This document shows, piece after piece, positions 8,810 through 16,263 of a stretch of DNA of 64,000 bases. The DNA is from Nocardia abscessus. GTDB taxonomy: Bacteria > Actinomycetota > Actinomycetes > Mycobacteriales > Mycobacteriaceae. The translations under genes were made by a program, and so were the position numbers. The DNA is taken from NCBI RefSeq assembly GCF_015477775.1, contig NZ_JADLQO010000018.1:124001-188000 (forward strand), in the 5' to 3' direction. Each line of letters opens with the position of its first letter. Position 1 is the first letter of the stretch. The notes below the pieces were generated by a model that was not told the DNA's origin, ran no database searches, and saw only the letters and a list, made by a program, of their open reading frames with translations.

Positions 8810-9793
8810 ATGACCCAGCTCGAGTCCCCCTCCACCGCAACCCACTCCCCCACACCCGAACATCCCACGGCGACCAGCGTGTTCGTCAACGGGCACTTTC
8901 CACGACGGCGCCGACTGGTCCTGCTGCTCGGCGTGCTCGGCGGATTCGCGCTCACCGTGGTGTGGTCGGCGTCGTTCGTGGACAGCGCGATCGGCGGCAC
9001 GGTGGCCGACGGGCTGCTCGGGCACGATGCGGAGGAAACCGCGATCACCGGCATCGGCGCAGGCGTCGTCTTCGCGCTCGTCTCCGGTCTGGCCGGCACC
9101 TTCACCGCGTGCAATATCGCCGTGTTCGGTGCGGTGGCTCCGCTGGCGGGCAGCGCGGGCGACTGGCGCAGCCGGATGCGGACGGTGCTGCGGCCGCTGC
9201 TGTGGATGGCGGCCGGAATGGTCGCGGTATCCGCTGCTTACGGCGTTGTCGTCGGCATCTTCGGCACCGATATGCCGCAATTCTCCACCGCGCCCAGCCA
9301 ACCCGGCCTGCTACCGGCGCGCCTCGTCCAATCCATGGTGGTGTTCGGCGTGATCGGGCTGATCATGATCTACCTCGGCCTCGCCGTCCTCGGCCTGGTG
9401 CGCGACCCGTTCGCCCGCATCGCCGCCCGCTTCCCCAACGCACCCCTGGTCTTCTTCGGCGGACTGATCGGCGCCTTCCTGATCGGACGCCCGTTCCCGT
9501 TGTTCCGCAAGCTGTTTCGCGATGTCGCCGAAGAGGGCAATCCCCTCTACGCCGCTGGCGCCTTCGTCTTGCAGTCCCTCGGCAACATCCTGATCCTCGC
9601 CGCCCTGCTGATTCTCACCGTCCTCGTCGGTGGCCGCCTGCAACGCTGGTTGCAAGCCGACCCGCGCCGGGTGAGCGTCCTCAGCGCCACCGCGCTGCTC
9701 ATCGTCGGCGTCTTCACCTTCCTCTACTGGGACGTACGCCTGCCGGCCATGCGAGACATCATTCCGTGGTACCCGGTAGCTCCTTGGGTATAG
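8810..9793 (+). CDS. Polytopic membrane protein, possibly DsbD/CcdA-like
   Basis: 327 residues. A polar Thr/Pro-rich N-terminus is followed by about six transmembrane helices. GLAGTFTACNIAVFGAVAP (Cys101) and the internally similar FGGLIGAFLIGRPFPLFRK recall the repeated helix pairs of the CcdA/DsbD superfamily. The usual second Cys is missing, so thiol transport is not established. Transport of some other small solute remains possible. ATAGGAGAACCCG gives a good ribosome-binding site. The strong hairpin at 9843-9874 ends the transcript. Membrane location is certain; function is not. Confidence 0.6.
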   Translation: MTQLESPSTATHSPTPEHPTATSVFVNGHFPRRRRLVLLLGVLGGFALTVVWSASFVDSAIGGTVADGLLGHDAEETAITGIGAGVVFALVSGLAGTFTACNIAVFGAVAPLAGSAGDWRSRMRTVLRPLLWMAAGMVAVSAAYGVVVGIFGTDMPQFSTAPSQPGLLPARLVQSMVVFGVIGLIMIYLGLAVLGLVRDPFARIAARFPNAPLVFFGGLIGAFLIGRPFPLFRKLFRDVAEEGNPLYAAGAFVLQSLGNILILAALLILTVLVGGRLQRWLQADPRRVSVLSATALLIVGVFTFLYWDVRLPAMRDIIPWYPVAPWV

Positions 9794-9842
9794 GCCCTTC
9801 GCCAGGTCCGGCGGAACTCCACGCGAACGTTCCGGCACGCCA

Positions 9843-9874
9843 ACGGGCCGGGCGGTCGATGCCGCCCGGCCCGT
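9843..9874. terminator. Intrinsic-type hairpin, perfect 13-bp stem
   Basis: ACGGGCCGGGCGG (9843-9855) pairs perfectly with CCGCCCGGCCCGT (9862-9874) around a six-base loop. It sits between the convergent membrane-protein gene and the KGG stress-protein gene and can act for both directions. Confidence 0.75.
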
Positions 9875-9886
9875 GTTCGATCGGTG

Positions 9887-10087
9887 TCAGCGACCGCTGT
9901 GGCTGTGCTGGCCGCCCCGCGCCTTCGCCTCCGTGGGCTGGGCTTGCGCGCCCTTGCGCCCGGCCGCGCTCGGGTCGGCGGAGTGGCTCGCGCCGAAGCT
10001 TCCTGTGCTGGCCCGGCCGCCGCGGCGCGCCTGTTCCTCGGTGTCCGAACGGTTACCGAACTGACCGGGATTGTTCTTGTCTGCCAT
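9887..10087 (-). CDS. KGG-repeat general stress protein
   Basis: 66 residues, highly polar. RRGGRASTGSFGASHSADPS and AAGRKGAQAQ match the KGG repeat (GG-x-A-S-x-G-x-F ... A-x-x-A-G-R-K-G) of YciG/GsiB-like stress proteins. These are small hydrophilic proteins induced by general stress. The ATG is chosen over an upstream in-frame one because AAAGGAG lies just before it. No membrane segment or cysteine is present. It is downstream of, and in the same direction as, the nucleotide kinase-like gene, about 220 bases away, so co-transcription is possible but unproven. Confidence 0.8.
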   Translation of the reverse strand: MADKNNPGQFGNRSDTEEQARRGGRASTGSFGASHSADPSAAGRKGAQAQPTEAKARGGQHSHSGR

Positions 10088-10309
10088 CACTTGCTCCTTT
10101 CGGTAGCGGATGAAACCGACTGTGGCTCTGTGCGCCACGTCTTCGTGCTACCCGCCGCATGGGTGGGGAATCAGCTCGCAAGCTTCTTCACACGATCGCA
10201 AAGGTTCGTCTCCCGGTTCCGCGCTGCGCGGTCCATGGCCGGCTGTGCAGCGATCCGACGGCAGGCCGCGCGTTGTGGCGCATCTCGATCGTCGTACCAC
10301 CACCCCGTT

Positions 10310-10849
10310 TCAACTCAATCGGTATTCGCCCGAAGCGAGGACGCGCCGGACTTCGGCGGCGGTCTCGACGGCGTCGAGCCGTCCGGTATCGATCGCGTGA
10401 TCCTCGAGGTCGGCCAGATGCGCGAATGCGGCGTACAAACCGGTGATCGCCTCGACATCCTTCAGTTCGCGCTCGGCGCGCTGCCTCGCGCGTGACAGCG
10501 TGGTGTCCAGGTCGGGCCTGAGGACCACATAGGACAGCGTCAGGCCGTCGCGTTCCGCGGCCGCGCGGAACGGCGGCAGGAACCACGGTCCGACGATCCC
10601 GTCGACCACGACGTCGTAGCCGCCACGCGCGAACGTCGTGACGGTCGCGACGATCGCGTCGATGACCACTTCGTTCTGCCGGTGCGCTTCGGACAGGAAC
10701 GGCAGGACGAATCCGCTGCGGATCGAGCGATAGAACAGGTCGGTCGTCAGGTGAACCGCCGGGGAACTCGCCTCGGAAGCGAGCAGTTCGGCCACAGTCG
10801 TCTTACCCGCCCCGGGCGGGCCGGTCAGGATGATCACTTCACCGGTCAC
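10310..10849 (-). CDS. P-loop ATP-binding kinase-like protein
   Basis: 179 residues. MTGEVIILTGPPGAGKTTVA contains a Walker A motif (residues 10-17). HLTTDLFYRSIRSGFVLP and a basic lid segment (LSRARQRAERELKD) are typical of small-molecule kinases of the AAA_18/AAA_33 or chloramphenicol-phosphotransferase-like group. The product would phosphorylate a small metabolite or antibiotic; the substrate cannot be inferred. The length fits the family. It stands apart from recognisable partners. Confidence 0.7.
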   Translation of the reverse strand: MTGEVIILTGPPGAGKTTVAELLASEASSPAVHLTTDLFYRSIRSGFVLPFLSEAHRQNEVVIDAIVATVTTFARGGYDVVVDGIVGPWFLPPFRAAAERDGLTLSYVVLRPDLDTTLSRARQRAERELKDVEAITGLYAAFAHLADLEDHAIDTGRLDAVETAAEVRRVLASGEYRLS

Positions 10850-11313
10850 ATTCTTGGAAGGTAGTCGCGTGACCTGGTGAGAAACAGTCTTGTCTTTTCA
10901 GCTGGGCTCGGCCGCCCACGGGAAGTCCGCGGCCGCGATCAGGCCGGAAGGCGCCCGGCACGGTGGCTCAGCAGGGCGGCGTGTCGAGTTTGTCGAGCCG
11001 CTCGCCGCATGATCAAGGACCGGCAATGGACCCGGCCCGGCAACAGCTGGCTGCCCGGCACCGACACCCCGGCCTCTCGCGAACCCTGACGGGGCCGGTT
11101 CGGCACGACGCGAGGCAACCGGCGAAAACGAGTAGTCCGCTACTCACGATCGCGCGACCGGGAACGACGAGCATTCAGGAGTGCGGGAACCCCGCGTGGA
11201 CAGCATGTGCGCGTACGGGAGGCGGCCGGACTCGAGGCTCGCGGCAGCGACGAACGGCCGGACCCGTGCGCGTCACCAACTGTCGGCAGCCTCGGAAAGG
11301 AAACGCGAGAGAG
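10850..11313. other. Intergenic stretch, no gene recognised
   Basis: This 464-base stretch lies between the divergent kinase-like and LysM genes. Open frames cross it but none has convincing protein character or a ribosome-binding site. I see no RNA gene or clear palindrome. Promoters of both neighbours should lie here. Confidence 0.4.
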
Positions 11314-11961
11314 ATGAAGAAGTACGAAGTTCGACCCGGCGACACCCTCTTCGAGATCGCGCAGCGGGAGTACGGAGACGGCAGCTTGTTCCCGGCGATC
11401 GCGCGCCAGAACCATCTCGCCGATCCGGATTCGATCGAAATCGGACAACAGCTCCTGATCCCGTACATCACGCGCCGTCACCTGGTCACCACGACCGATT
11501 CCACCGCGGCGCGCAAGCAGATCACGCACCGCCACTACGGGACCGAGGATGTCGACATCCAGCTGATCTGGGAGGTCGTCAACGGCGTGGCACAACACGA
11601 GATCCAGCGAGGTGCGTGGCTGCACATGCCGGAACTCGCCGATGTCGGACACCACACGGTGATCGAAGGCGAGACGTTCGGCCTGCTCGCCGCCCGGTGG
11701 TACGGCGACGACCATCTCGCGCTGATCATCGCCCTGGCCAACCACCTGCCCTTGCAAACGGAACCGGATCCCGGCCAGGTGCTCATCGCGCCCGGCCTGA
11801 ACCGCCGCCGCAGCGTGGCGGGCGATACGCTCCGATCGATGTGCGAGGACGAGTACGGGCCCGCGGATCTGGACACCAGGGTAGGGGTCGTCGCAGCGGC
11901 GAATCACCTCGAGCAGCCCGACTCGCTCTTCTCTCGCCAGGTGATCCACTTCCCGTCCTGA
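11314..11961 (+). CDS. Protein made of four tandem LysM-like modules, no signal peptide
   Basis: 215 residues that divide into four LysM-like modules of about 50. Module 1 (1-50) has YEVRPGDTLFEIAQREYGDG and ends QQLLIP. Module 2 (51-107) is divergent and ends WLHMPE. Module 3 (108-158) has HTVIEGETFGLLAARWYGDD and ends QVLIAP. Module 4 (159-215) has SVAGDTLRSMCEDEYGPADL and ends QVIHFPS. LysM domains bind peptidoglycan or chitin N-acetylglucosamine. The ATG follows GGAAAGGAAACGCGAGAG. There is no signal peptide or membrane helix, so how it would reach the wall is unclear. Phage-tail or injection-system LysM proteins share this trait, but no such genes flank it. Confidence 0.75.
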   Translation: MKKYEVRPGDTLFEIAQREYGDGSLFPAIARQNHLADPDSIEIGQQLLIPYITRRHLVTTTDSTAARKQITHRHYGTEDVDIQLIWEVVNGVAQHEIQRGAWLHMPELADVGHHTVIEGETFGLLAARWYGDDHLALIIALANHLPLQTEPDPGQVLIAPGLNRRRSVAGDTLRSMCEDEYGPADLDTRVGVVAAANHLEQPDSLFSRQVIHFPS

Positions 11962-11977
11962 CCCCCATCGGGAGTGG

Positions 11978-13219
11978 CTAAATGGTCGCGCGGTCTCGGC
12001 GGTGTTCGGTCCGGCGGCGCAACAGCCAGGTCGACAAGCCGGTGAGCGCGAGCGCGAGCGGAGTCAGGCCGAAGGCCAGCCACACCAGTCGCCACCATCC
12101 GTTCACCATCCAGCCGAAGTGCGCGGGCTCGAAGACCTTGGCGTAGAAGGTGTTCGCCAGCGGTCTGCCGTGACTCGCGTCGACCACCTTGATGTCGGAG
12201 CCGTCGTGGGCGTTCACGTACACCAAGACGTCACCGCTGTAGAACAGGCGGTGCTCGCGGGGTGAATAGGCGCCTGCGACGGAGGCTCGGTAATAGGGGG
12301 CGGCATCCGTGGGCAACAGAAGATAAGCGAGCCTGCCGGAAGCGGCCCGGTGCGCGATCGCGCCGGCCTCGCCGATGGTTATCGGCGGTCGGTCAGCGCC
12401 GGTCGAACGCGGCACGAAATACTTCTCGGTGCGTTCGAGGGTCGTGTTGCCCCCGGTCGCGACGAGCCAAGCCCGCGCGACGGCCGGCCACTCCATGGTG
12501 ATTCCGGTGATCCCCCACATCAACAGGAACGGCACGGCGAGAACGCCGAGGACGCTGTGCAGGTCGCGGTCGCGAGCGAATCGACCCTTCCGCAACCGCA
12601 CCCGGAACCCGTTGCGCAGCCGTTTGAGCGACGGCCACCAGATGATCGCGCCGGACACCGCGAGCGATATCAGCAGCAGGCCGAGCGAGCAGAGAATCGA
12701 CGCCGCCCACGTGATGCCGATGAGCGGAGCCTGGTTCTCCAGGATCGGCAGCGCACCGGAGTAGCGCAGACAGCCGAATGCGCAGTCGTGCAGGTTGACC
12801 AGCCAGCCGAGTACGCCGTCGGTCAGATTCACCCGCTCGCTGATCCGTCCGGTGCCCGGATCGACGGAGTACGCGGCGGTGAACGTCGTGTTCCCGACCA
12901 CGATCACGCCGCCGTCCCTGCCGATCCAGCCTGCGTCGAAACCGGGATCGGCCGCGCGTACCAGCGCGACGGCGCGCTCGGTGTCGACCACCGGCGGCGC
13001 GTCCGTGTGCCGATAGAACGAGGAGTGCTGGGCTCGGAACAGTTCGGCGTGGTACAGCAGGATCGCGCCGGATGTCGACTGGACGACGAGGACCGTGCCG
13101 AGAATCAACGCCGTCCAGCGGTGTATCGAGATCAGCGCGCGCCGCACCGGTTTTCGAGAACGCTTCCGCGCTCGAACGATCCGCTTGCCAGGCTCGTGCA
13201 CCACCGCGGTCGCGTTCAT
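11978..13219 (-). CDS. PepSY-associated transmembrane protein, iron-regulated
   Basis: 413 residues. A basic N-terminus leads to RRALISIHRWTALILGTVLV, the first helix of PepSY_TM proteins. Two PepSY-like extracytoplasmic domains and further helices near 180-205, 230-250 and 380-400 follow. Conserved histidines occur in VNLHDCAFG, RDLHSVLG and PAHFGWMVNG. Family members occur in iron-uptake loci and are thought to reduce or transport iron-siderophore complexes. An IdeR/DtxR-type box abuts the start codon, supporting iron repression. No ribosome-binding site precedes the ATG, so the message may be leaderless. Confidence 0.82.
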   Translation of the reverse strand: MNATAVVHEPGKRIVRARKRSRKPVRRALISIHRWTALILGTVLVVQSTSGAILLYHAELFRAQHSSFYRHTDAPPVVDTERAVALVRAADPGFDAGWIGRDGGVIVVGNTTFTAAYSVDPGTGRISERVNLTDGVLGWLVNLHDCAFGCLRYSGALPILENQAPLIGITWAASILCSLGLLLISLAVSGAIIWWPSLKRLRNGFRVRLRKGRFARDRDLHSVLGVLAVPFLLMWGITGITMEWPAVARAWLVATGGNTTLERTEKYFVPRSTGADRPPITIGEAGAIAHRAASGRLAYLLLPTDAAPYYRASVAGAYSPREHRLFYSGDVLVYVNAHDGSDIKVVDASHGRPLANTFYAKVFEPAHFGWMVNGWWRLVWLAFGLTPLALALTGLSTWLLRRRTEHRRDRATI

Positions 13220-13237
13220 AAGGTTAGGCTAACTTGA
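13218..13237 (-). promoter_or_regulatory. IdeR/DtxR-type iron box
   Basis: AAGGTTAGGCTAACTT at 13220-13235 matches the central part of the actinobacterial iron-box consensus TTAGGTTAGGCTAACCTAA. It directly abuts the start codon of the PepSY membrane protein. On the minus strand it contains TAGCCT seven bases before the ATG, which could be the -10 element of a leaderless promoter. Iron-loaded IdeR would then block the promoter. Confidence 0.75.
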
Positions 13238-13431
13238 ACAAGCGCCTTTCCCTGGAGTGGGCAGAGCGAGCTCGGACGGTCGACGACAGCGAAACTCCCC
13301 GGCCCAGCCCCGATCGGACGGACGGACACGCACGCCCCGCTCCACCGGTCCCGGCCGGGCACGGGCGTACTTCCGCGCACACGCATGCTCGGCGGAGGGC
13401 CTCAGACGCCCTGATCCGCTGCGTGATTCCC

Positions 13432-14037
13432 TTACCCCGCGGGCACGTCGACGCCGTATCTCCGATACACCGACGACTCCCCCGCCCGGAACGCCTCGGT
13501 GTGGGCGACCACCTCGGTCGCGAGCCCGGCGGCCTGTAGCGCTCGCGCTTTGAAGGCCCGCCCGGCCAGGCTGACCCGATGCTGGACCGCCCCGACCCGA
13601 TGGTCGAGTTCGGCGGGAAGACCCTCTCCCCACATCGTCACCTCGGTGAGCCCGCGATCGAGGCAGTCGAGTACACCGTCGCGAACTCGACTGTCGCACA
13701 AGTACATCTCGGATGCGACGGCGATCGCGTGCGGCCACGTCTCGCGCACCGGCGCGGCCATGAACTGCTCGAGGTCGAGCACCGTCGCGCCGAGGATGCG
13801 CAGCGGGCGGGTATCCGGGTGACCGGCCACCAGCACCGTGACCTCCCATCCCGCGACGGTTCGATCGAACAACCACCCGCCCGCGTAGCGCACGACGTCG
13901 GCTACGTCGGGTGCGGCCACCGCCAAGCGGTACCGATGTGGGCACCGGCGAGCCTGAGCTCGCCAGCGAGCGACGGAGCGCAGTCCTGGAGCGCCTCGGT
14001 CAACGGAATCGACGGATCGTACAGCCATGGTTCCCAT
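13432..14037 (-). CDS. Conserved hypothetical protein
   Basis: 201 residues from the ATG at 14037; a second ATG at 14028 is equally plausible. The first about 30 residues are basic. A mixed alpha/beta domain follows, with WEVTVLVAGHPDTRPLRILG, IAVASEMYLCDSRVRDGVLD and a C-terminal helix. The segment around the VLVAGH and WPHAIAVASE motifs looks globular and cytosolic. I do not recognise the family, and no catalytic triad or metal site is apparent. It stands alone, about 200 bases from the iron-box gene. Codon bias supports coding. Confidence 0.55.
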   Translation of the reverse strand: MGTMAVRSVDSVDRGAPGLRSVARWRAQARRCPHRYRLAVAAPDVADVVRYAGGWLFDRTVAGWEVTVLVAGHPDTRPLRILGATVLDLEQFMAAPVRETWPHAIAVASEMYLCDSRVRDGVLDCLDRGLTEVTMWGEGLPAELDHRVGAVQHRVSLAGRAFKARALQAAGLATEVVAHTEAFRAGESSVYRRYGVDVPAG

Positions 14038-14588
14038 CCCGCTATCACCAACGAAGGTATCGATAGGTCCGGCCGCGGACACCAACTCCGATGGGTACCA
14101 GCCATCGTGCCGGCCATAGCGGATCAGCGAGTCGGGCGGCCCGTGGGCGGCCGCATGCCGAACCAGCGAAGGATCCGGAGAGCGGGACGGCGGGTAAGGG
14201 TGGATCGCCGGACCCCTCGCCGGAAGGTTCTGCCGCACACACACTAAGGCGGGCGGCGAGCCTGCGAGAGCGCTTCGAGCGAGCCATATTGTGACCTATA
14301 TCACTAGCTCAGCAACTTGCTGGTCAAATCACTCGACCCGCCTACCGACTGGGCTTCCCGCGACGGCGCTACCGCCCGTTCCCCGGCCACGGCAGACAGA
14401 GACGGGTAGCGGCGCACGAATCGGACCGCCCGGCGCACGCGCCGCACTACCCGGCACGCTTCCCGATAACCTCACTACAACAGCATTTTCCGGCACATTC
14501 GATTCGACCCGCACTTACTCGCGCTCGCGGAACTCACCGCGGACGACATGCTTGACGATACTGCGCACATCGTTCAAACTGTTCTCTA

Positions 14589-14606
14589 CCGGACAATGTT
14601 GTCCGG
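14589..14606. promoter_or_regulatory. Palindromic operator candidate CCGGACAATGTTGTCCGG
   Basis: Two eight-base arms (CCGGACAA / TTGTCCGG) flank a two-base centre. A related palindrome, CCGGACAACACAGTCCGG, lies at 16014-16031. The two bracket the TetR gene between them and suggest its operator. Confidence 0.5.
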
Positions 14607-14644
14607 AATCTCACCAGGGCTGAACCGTGCCTGTCGGCAATATT

Positions 14645-14672
14645 GCGGCAATCGCTATCGAGCGATTGCCGC
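14645..14672 (+). promoter_or_regulatory. Perfect 12-bp hairpin in leader of the next gene
   Basis: GCGGCAATCGCT (14645-14656) and AGCGATTGCCGC (14661-14672) are exact reverse complements with a four-base ATCG loop. The hairpin ends 74 bases before the downstream ATG. No T-run follows, so a leader structure or protein-binding site is as likely as attenuation. Confidence 0.5.
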
Positions 14673-14746
14673 GCAACGATTCCACCTGCGACCGAGGGGG
14701 GCGGCACGGGCAAGTCGGCGTCTCGGCGACGATCATCAGGAGACGC

Positions 14747-15304
14747 ATGCTCACCTCCACCAGTCGTGCCGATCCGGACGACCCGCTCACCGCGACGGCG
14801 TTCGATCTCCGCGCGGGCGCCGCCGTTCTCGCCGAGTTCGGTGCTCCCCCGGCCGACCCGTTCAGCATCCGGCACCGCCTGGCGGACCTGATGCCACTGG
14901 GCACACCGATCCGCCCGCTGCCCGCGCACCTGCGCCACCTCGGCGTCCTGCTGCGCTGCTGCATCGACCACATGGCGATCACCGCCGAGATCGCGCAGAT
15001 CCATGATCTGATCGGGCTCGCCGACGAGCTCGTCGAACTGGTCGACATCATCAGTGACTCCGCCGCTCATACCACCGAAGGCATTGTCGCCGTAAATGAT
15101 TCGATACAGCGACAGACCCACGCCGCAGCGGTGAGATCGCGCACCCGCGGCGCCGAGGCCACGGTACACCGGTTGCTCGCGCGCTGGTCGGCCGAAGCCG
15201 GAATAGACTTCGCGCAACGGGAATTCGCCAATGGGCTGCTGAACGTGATCCGTTCCTTCGAGCGCGTCGCCGACGCGCTGGCGACCATCGACCGCTCGCC
15301 CTGA
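14747..15304 (+). CDS. Conserved hypothetical helical protein
   Basis: 185 residues. The ATG is fixed by AGGAG six to seven bases upstream. The protein is almost wholly helical: HRLADLMPLGTPIRPLPAHL, then a Cys pair in LLRCCIDHMAITAEIAQ, a long heptad-like helix (IHDLIGLADELVELVDIISD) and an amphipathic C-terminus. No signal peptide or membrane helix is seen, and I do not recognise the family. The palindrome and hairpin upstream suggest regulated expression, possibly by the neighbouring TetR protein, with which it converges. Confidence 0.6.
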   Translation: MLTSTSRADPDDPLTATAFDLRAGAAVLAEFGAPPADPFSIRHRLADLMPLGTPIRPLPAHLRHLGVLLRCCIDHMAITAEIAQIHDLIGLADELVELVDIISDSAAHTTEGIVAVNDSIQRQTHAAAVRSRTRGAEATVHRLLARWSAEAGIDFAQREFANGLLNVIRSFERVADALATIDRSP

Positions 15305-15321
15305 ACGCGGCCGCCGCGCCC

Positions 15322-15879
15322 TCAGCCGCGCAGAGCGCGATCCAGCAAGGCCCACGCCTGCCGGGCAGTCTCCTTTTTCGACTGCGCGTCGGTCTTGGAC
15401 AGGACGGCCGCCAGCATCGCCAGCGCCATGACGACGTCCGCGGTGGTGATGTCCGCACTGATCGTGCCGCGCTGACTCGGATCCTCGAGCTTCTCCGCGA
15501 TCAGGGTGATCAGCCGTCGCGCCACCTCGAACAGGCGCATGTCGTCGGTGTTGGTCGGATGGATCATCGCGATGAATGCCGCCGAGGTGGTGATCTGGTC
15601 GACCATGATGGCCAGCAGATCGTCGACGGTGACCGCGGGGTCGGCCGCCACCGCCTCGATGCCCTCGATGTTCTCCTCGAACACCGCGAGCGCGATGCTC
15701 TCCCGCGTCGGGAAATGCCGATAGAGCACACCCTGCCCCACCCCGGCGGCCCGCGCGATGGAGCTGAACGGCGCGTCGAAGCCGCTGTCCGCGAAGACCT
15801 CCCGCGCCGCCTGGATCAGGGCTGCCCGATTGCCGGCCGCCGCCTTCGGCCCCCTGTTCACACGGCGTGGCGAGGTCAT
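15322..15879 (-). CDS. TetR-family transcriptional regulator
   Basis: 185 residues. The N-terminal domain has FADSGFDAPFSSIARAAGVG followed by QGVLYRHFPTRESIAL, the classic TetR helix-turn-helix. The C-terminal ligand domain is all helical. The start at 15879 (MTSPRRVNRG) is preferred to an upstream ATG because residues before it are non-conserved in character. The gene is divergent from the LVIVD/DUF305 pair, which is the usual place for a TetR target. The palindromes at 14589 and 16014 are the best operator candidates. Confidence 0.85.
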   Translation of the reverse strand: MTSPRRVNRGPKAAAGNRAALIQAAREVFADSGFDAPFSSIARAAGVGQGVLYRHFPTRESIALAVFEENIEGIEAVAADPAVTVDDLLAIMVDQITTSAAFIAMIHPTNTDDMRLFEVARRLITLIAEKLEDPSQRGTISADITTADVVMALAMLAAVLSKTDAQSKKETARQAWALLDRALRG

Positions 15880-16263
15880 TCGGGCAAGGTTACCGGACCC
15901 CGATGTACCGGCCGCAGCACGCCGAACGCCCAGCACGGGAGCGTGCGCCCGCCCGTTGTGGCGGCTCGGTATTGACGCGGCGTGGTGATCTCCCGCACAC
16001 TACCCTGGGGTAACCGGACAACACAGTCCGGCAGGGCGTGGGCCAGATCGTCCCAGCTCGGCGGGTAGGGACGCCGGTCTGCCGTGCCGGATCAGGCGCT
16101 CGTTCGACGCCGTGCCCCACCGGGCCGTCCGGATGACAACGCTGCCGTCACCACGGCAGCCGCACCGCAAGCGCTCGGAACCGACTACCAGCCGTCCGAG
16201 ATCGCAGGGACTGTATCCGAGCAATGGGAAAGGCGCCCTCGCCCGCCGAGGGCCGGTACGTCC
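15880..16263. other. Divergent intergenic region
   Basis: 384 bases between the TetR gene and the LVIVD protein gene. It holds the palindrome at 16014-16031. The frame of the plus-strand gene stays open through part of it, but that upstream peptide is low-complexity and Pro/Arg-rich and is probably untranslated. Confidence 0.4.
16014..16031. promoter_or_regulatory. Palindromic operator candidate CCGGACAACACAGTCCGG
   Basis: CCGGAC and GTCCGG arms flank a six-base spacer. It shares 14 of 18 positions, including both outer arms, with the palindrome at 14589-14606. It lies in the divergent promoter region of the TetR gene and the LVIVD operon. Confidence 0.45.

Larger units (their letters stand above)
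14038..14746. other. Long intergenic region with palindromes
   Basis: 709 bases without a convincing gene, locally AT-richer near 14285-14335. It carries a palindrome at 14589-14606 and a perfect hairpin at 14645-14672, both described separately. The rest shows no RNA gene I recognise. Confidence 0.5.

Noticed and set aside
16084..16263. Longer start for the LVIVD protein
   Set aside because: It would bury the signal peptide 60 residues in and adds only Pro/Arg-rich sequence.
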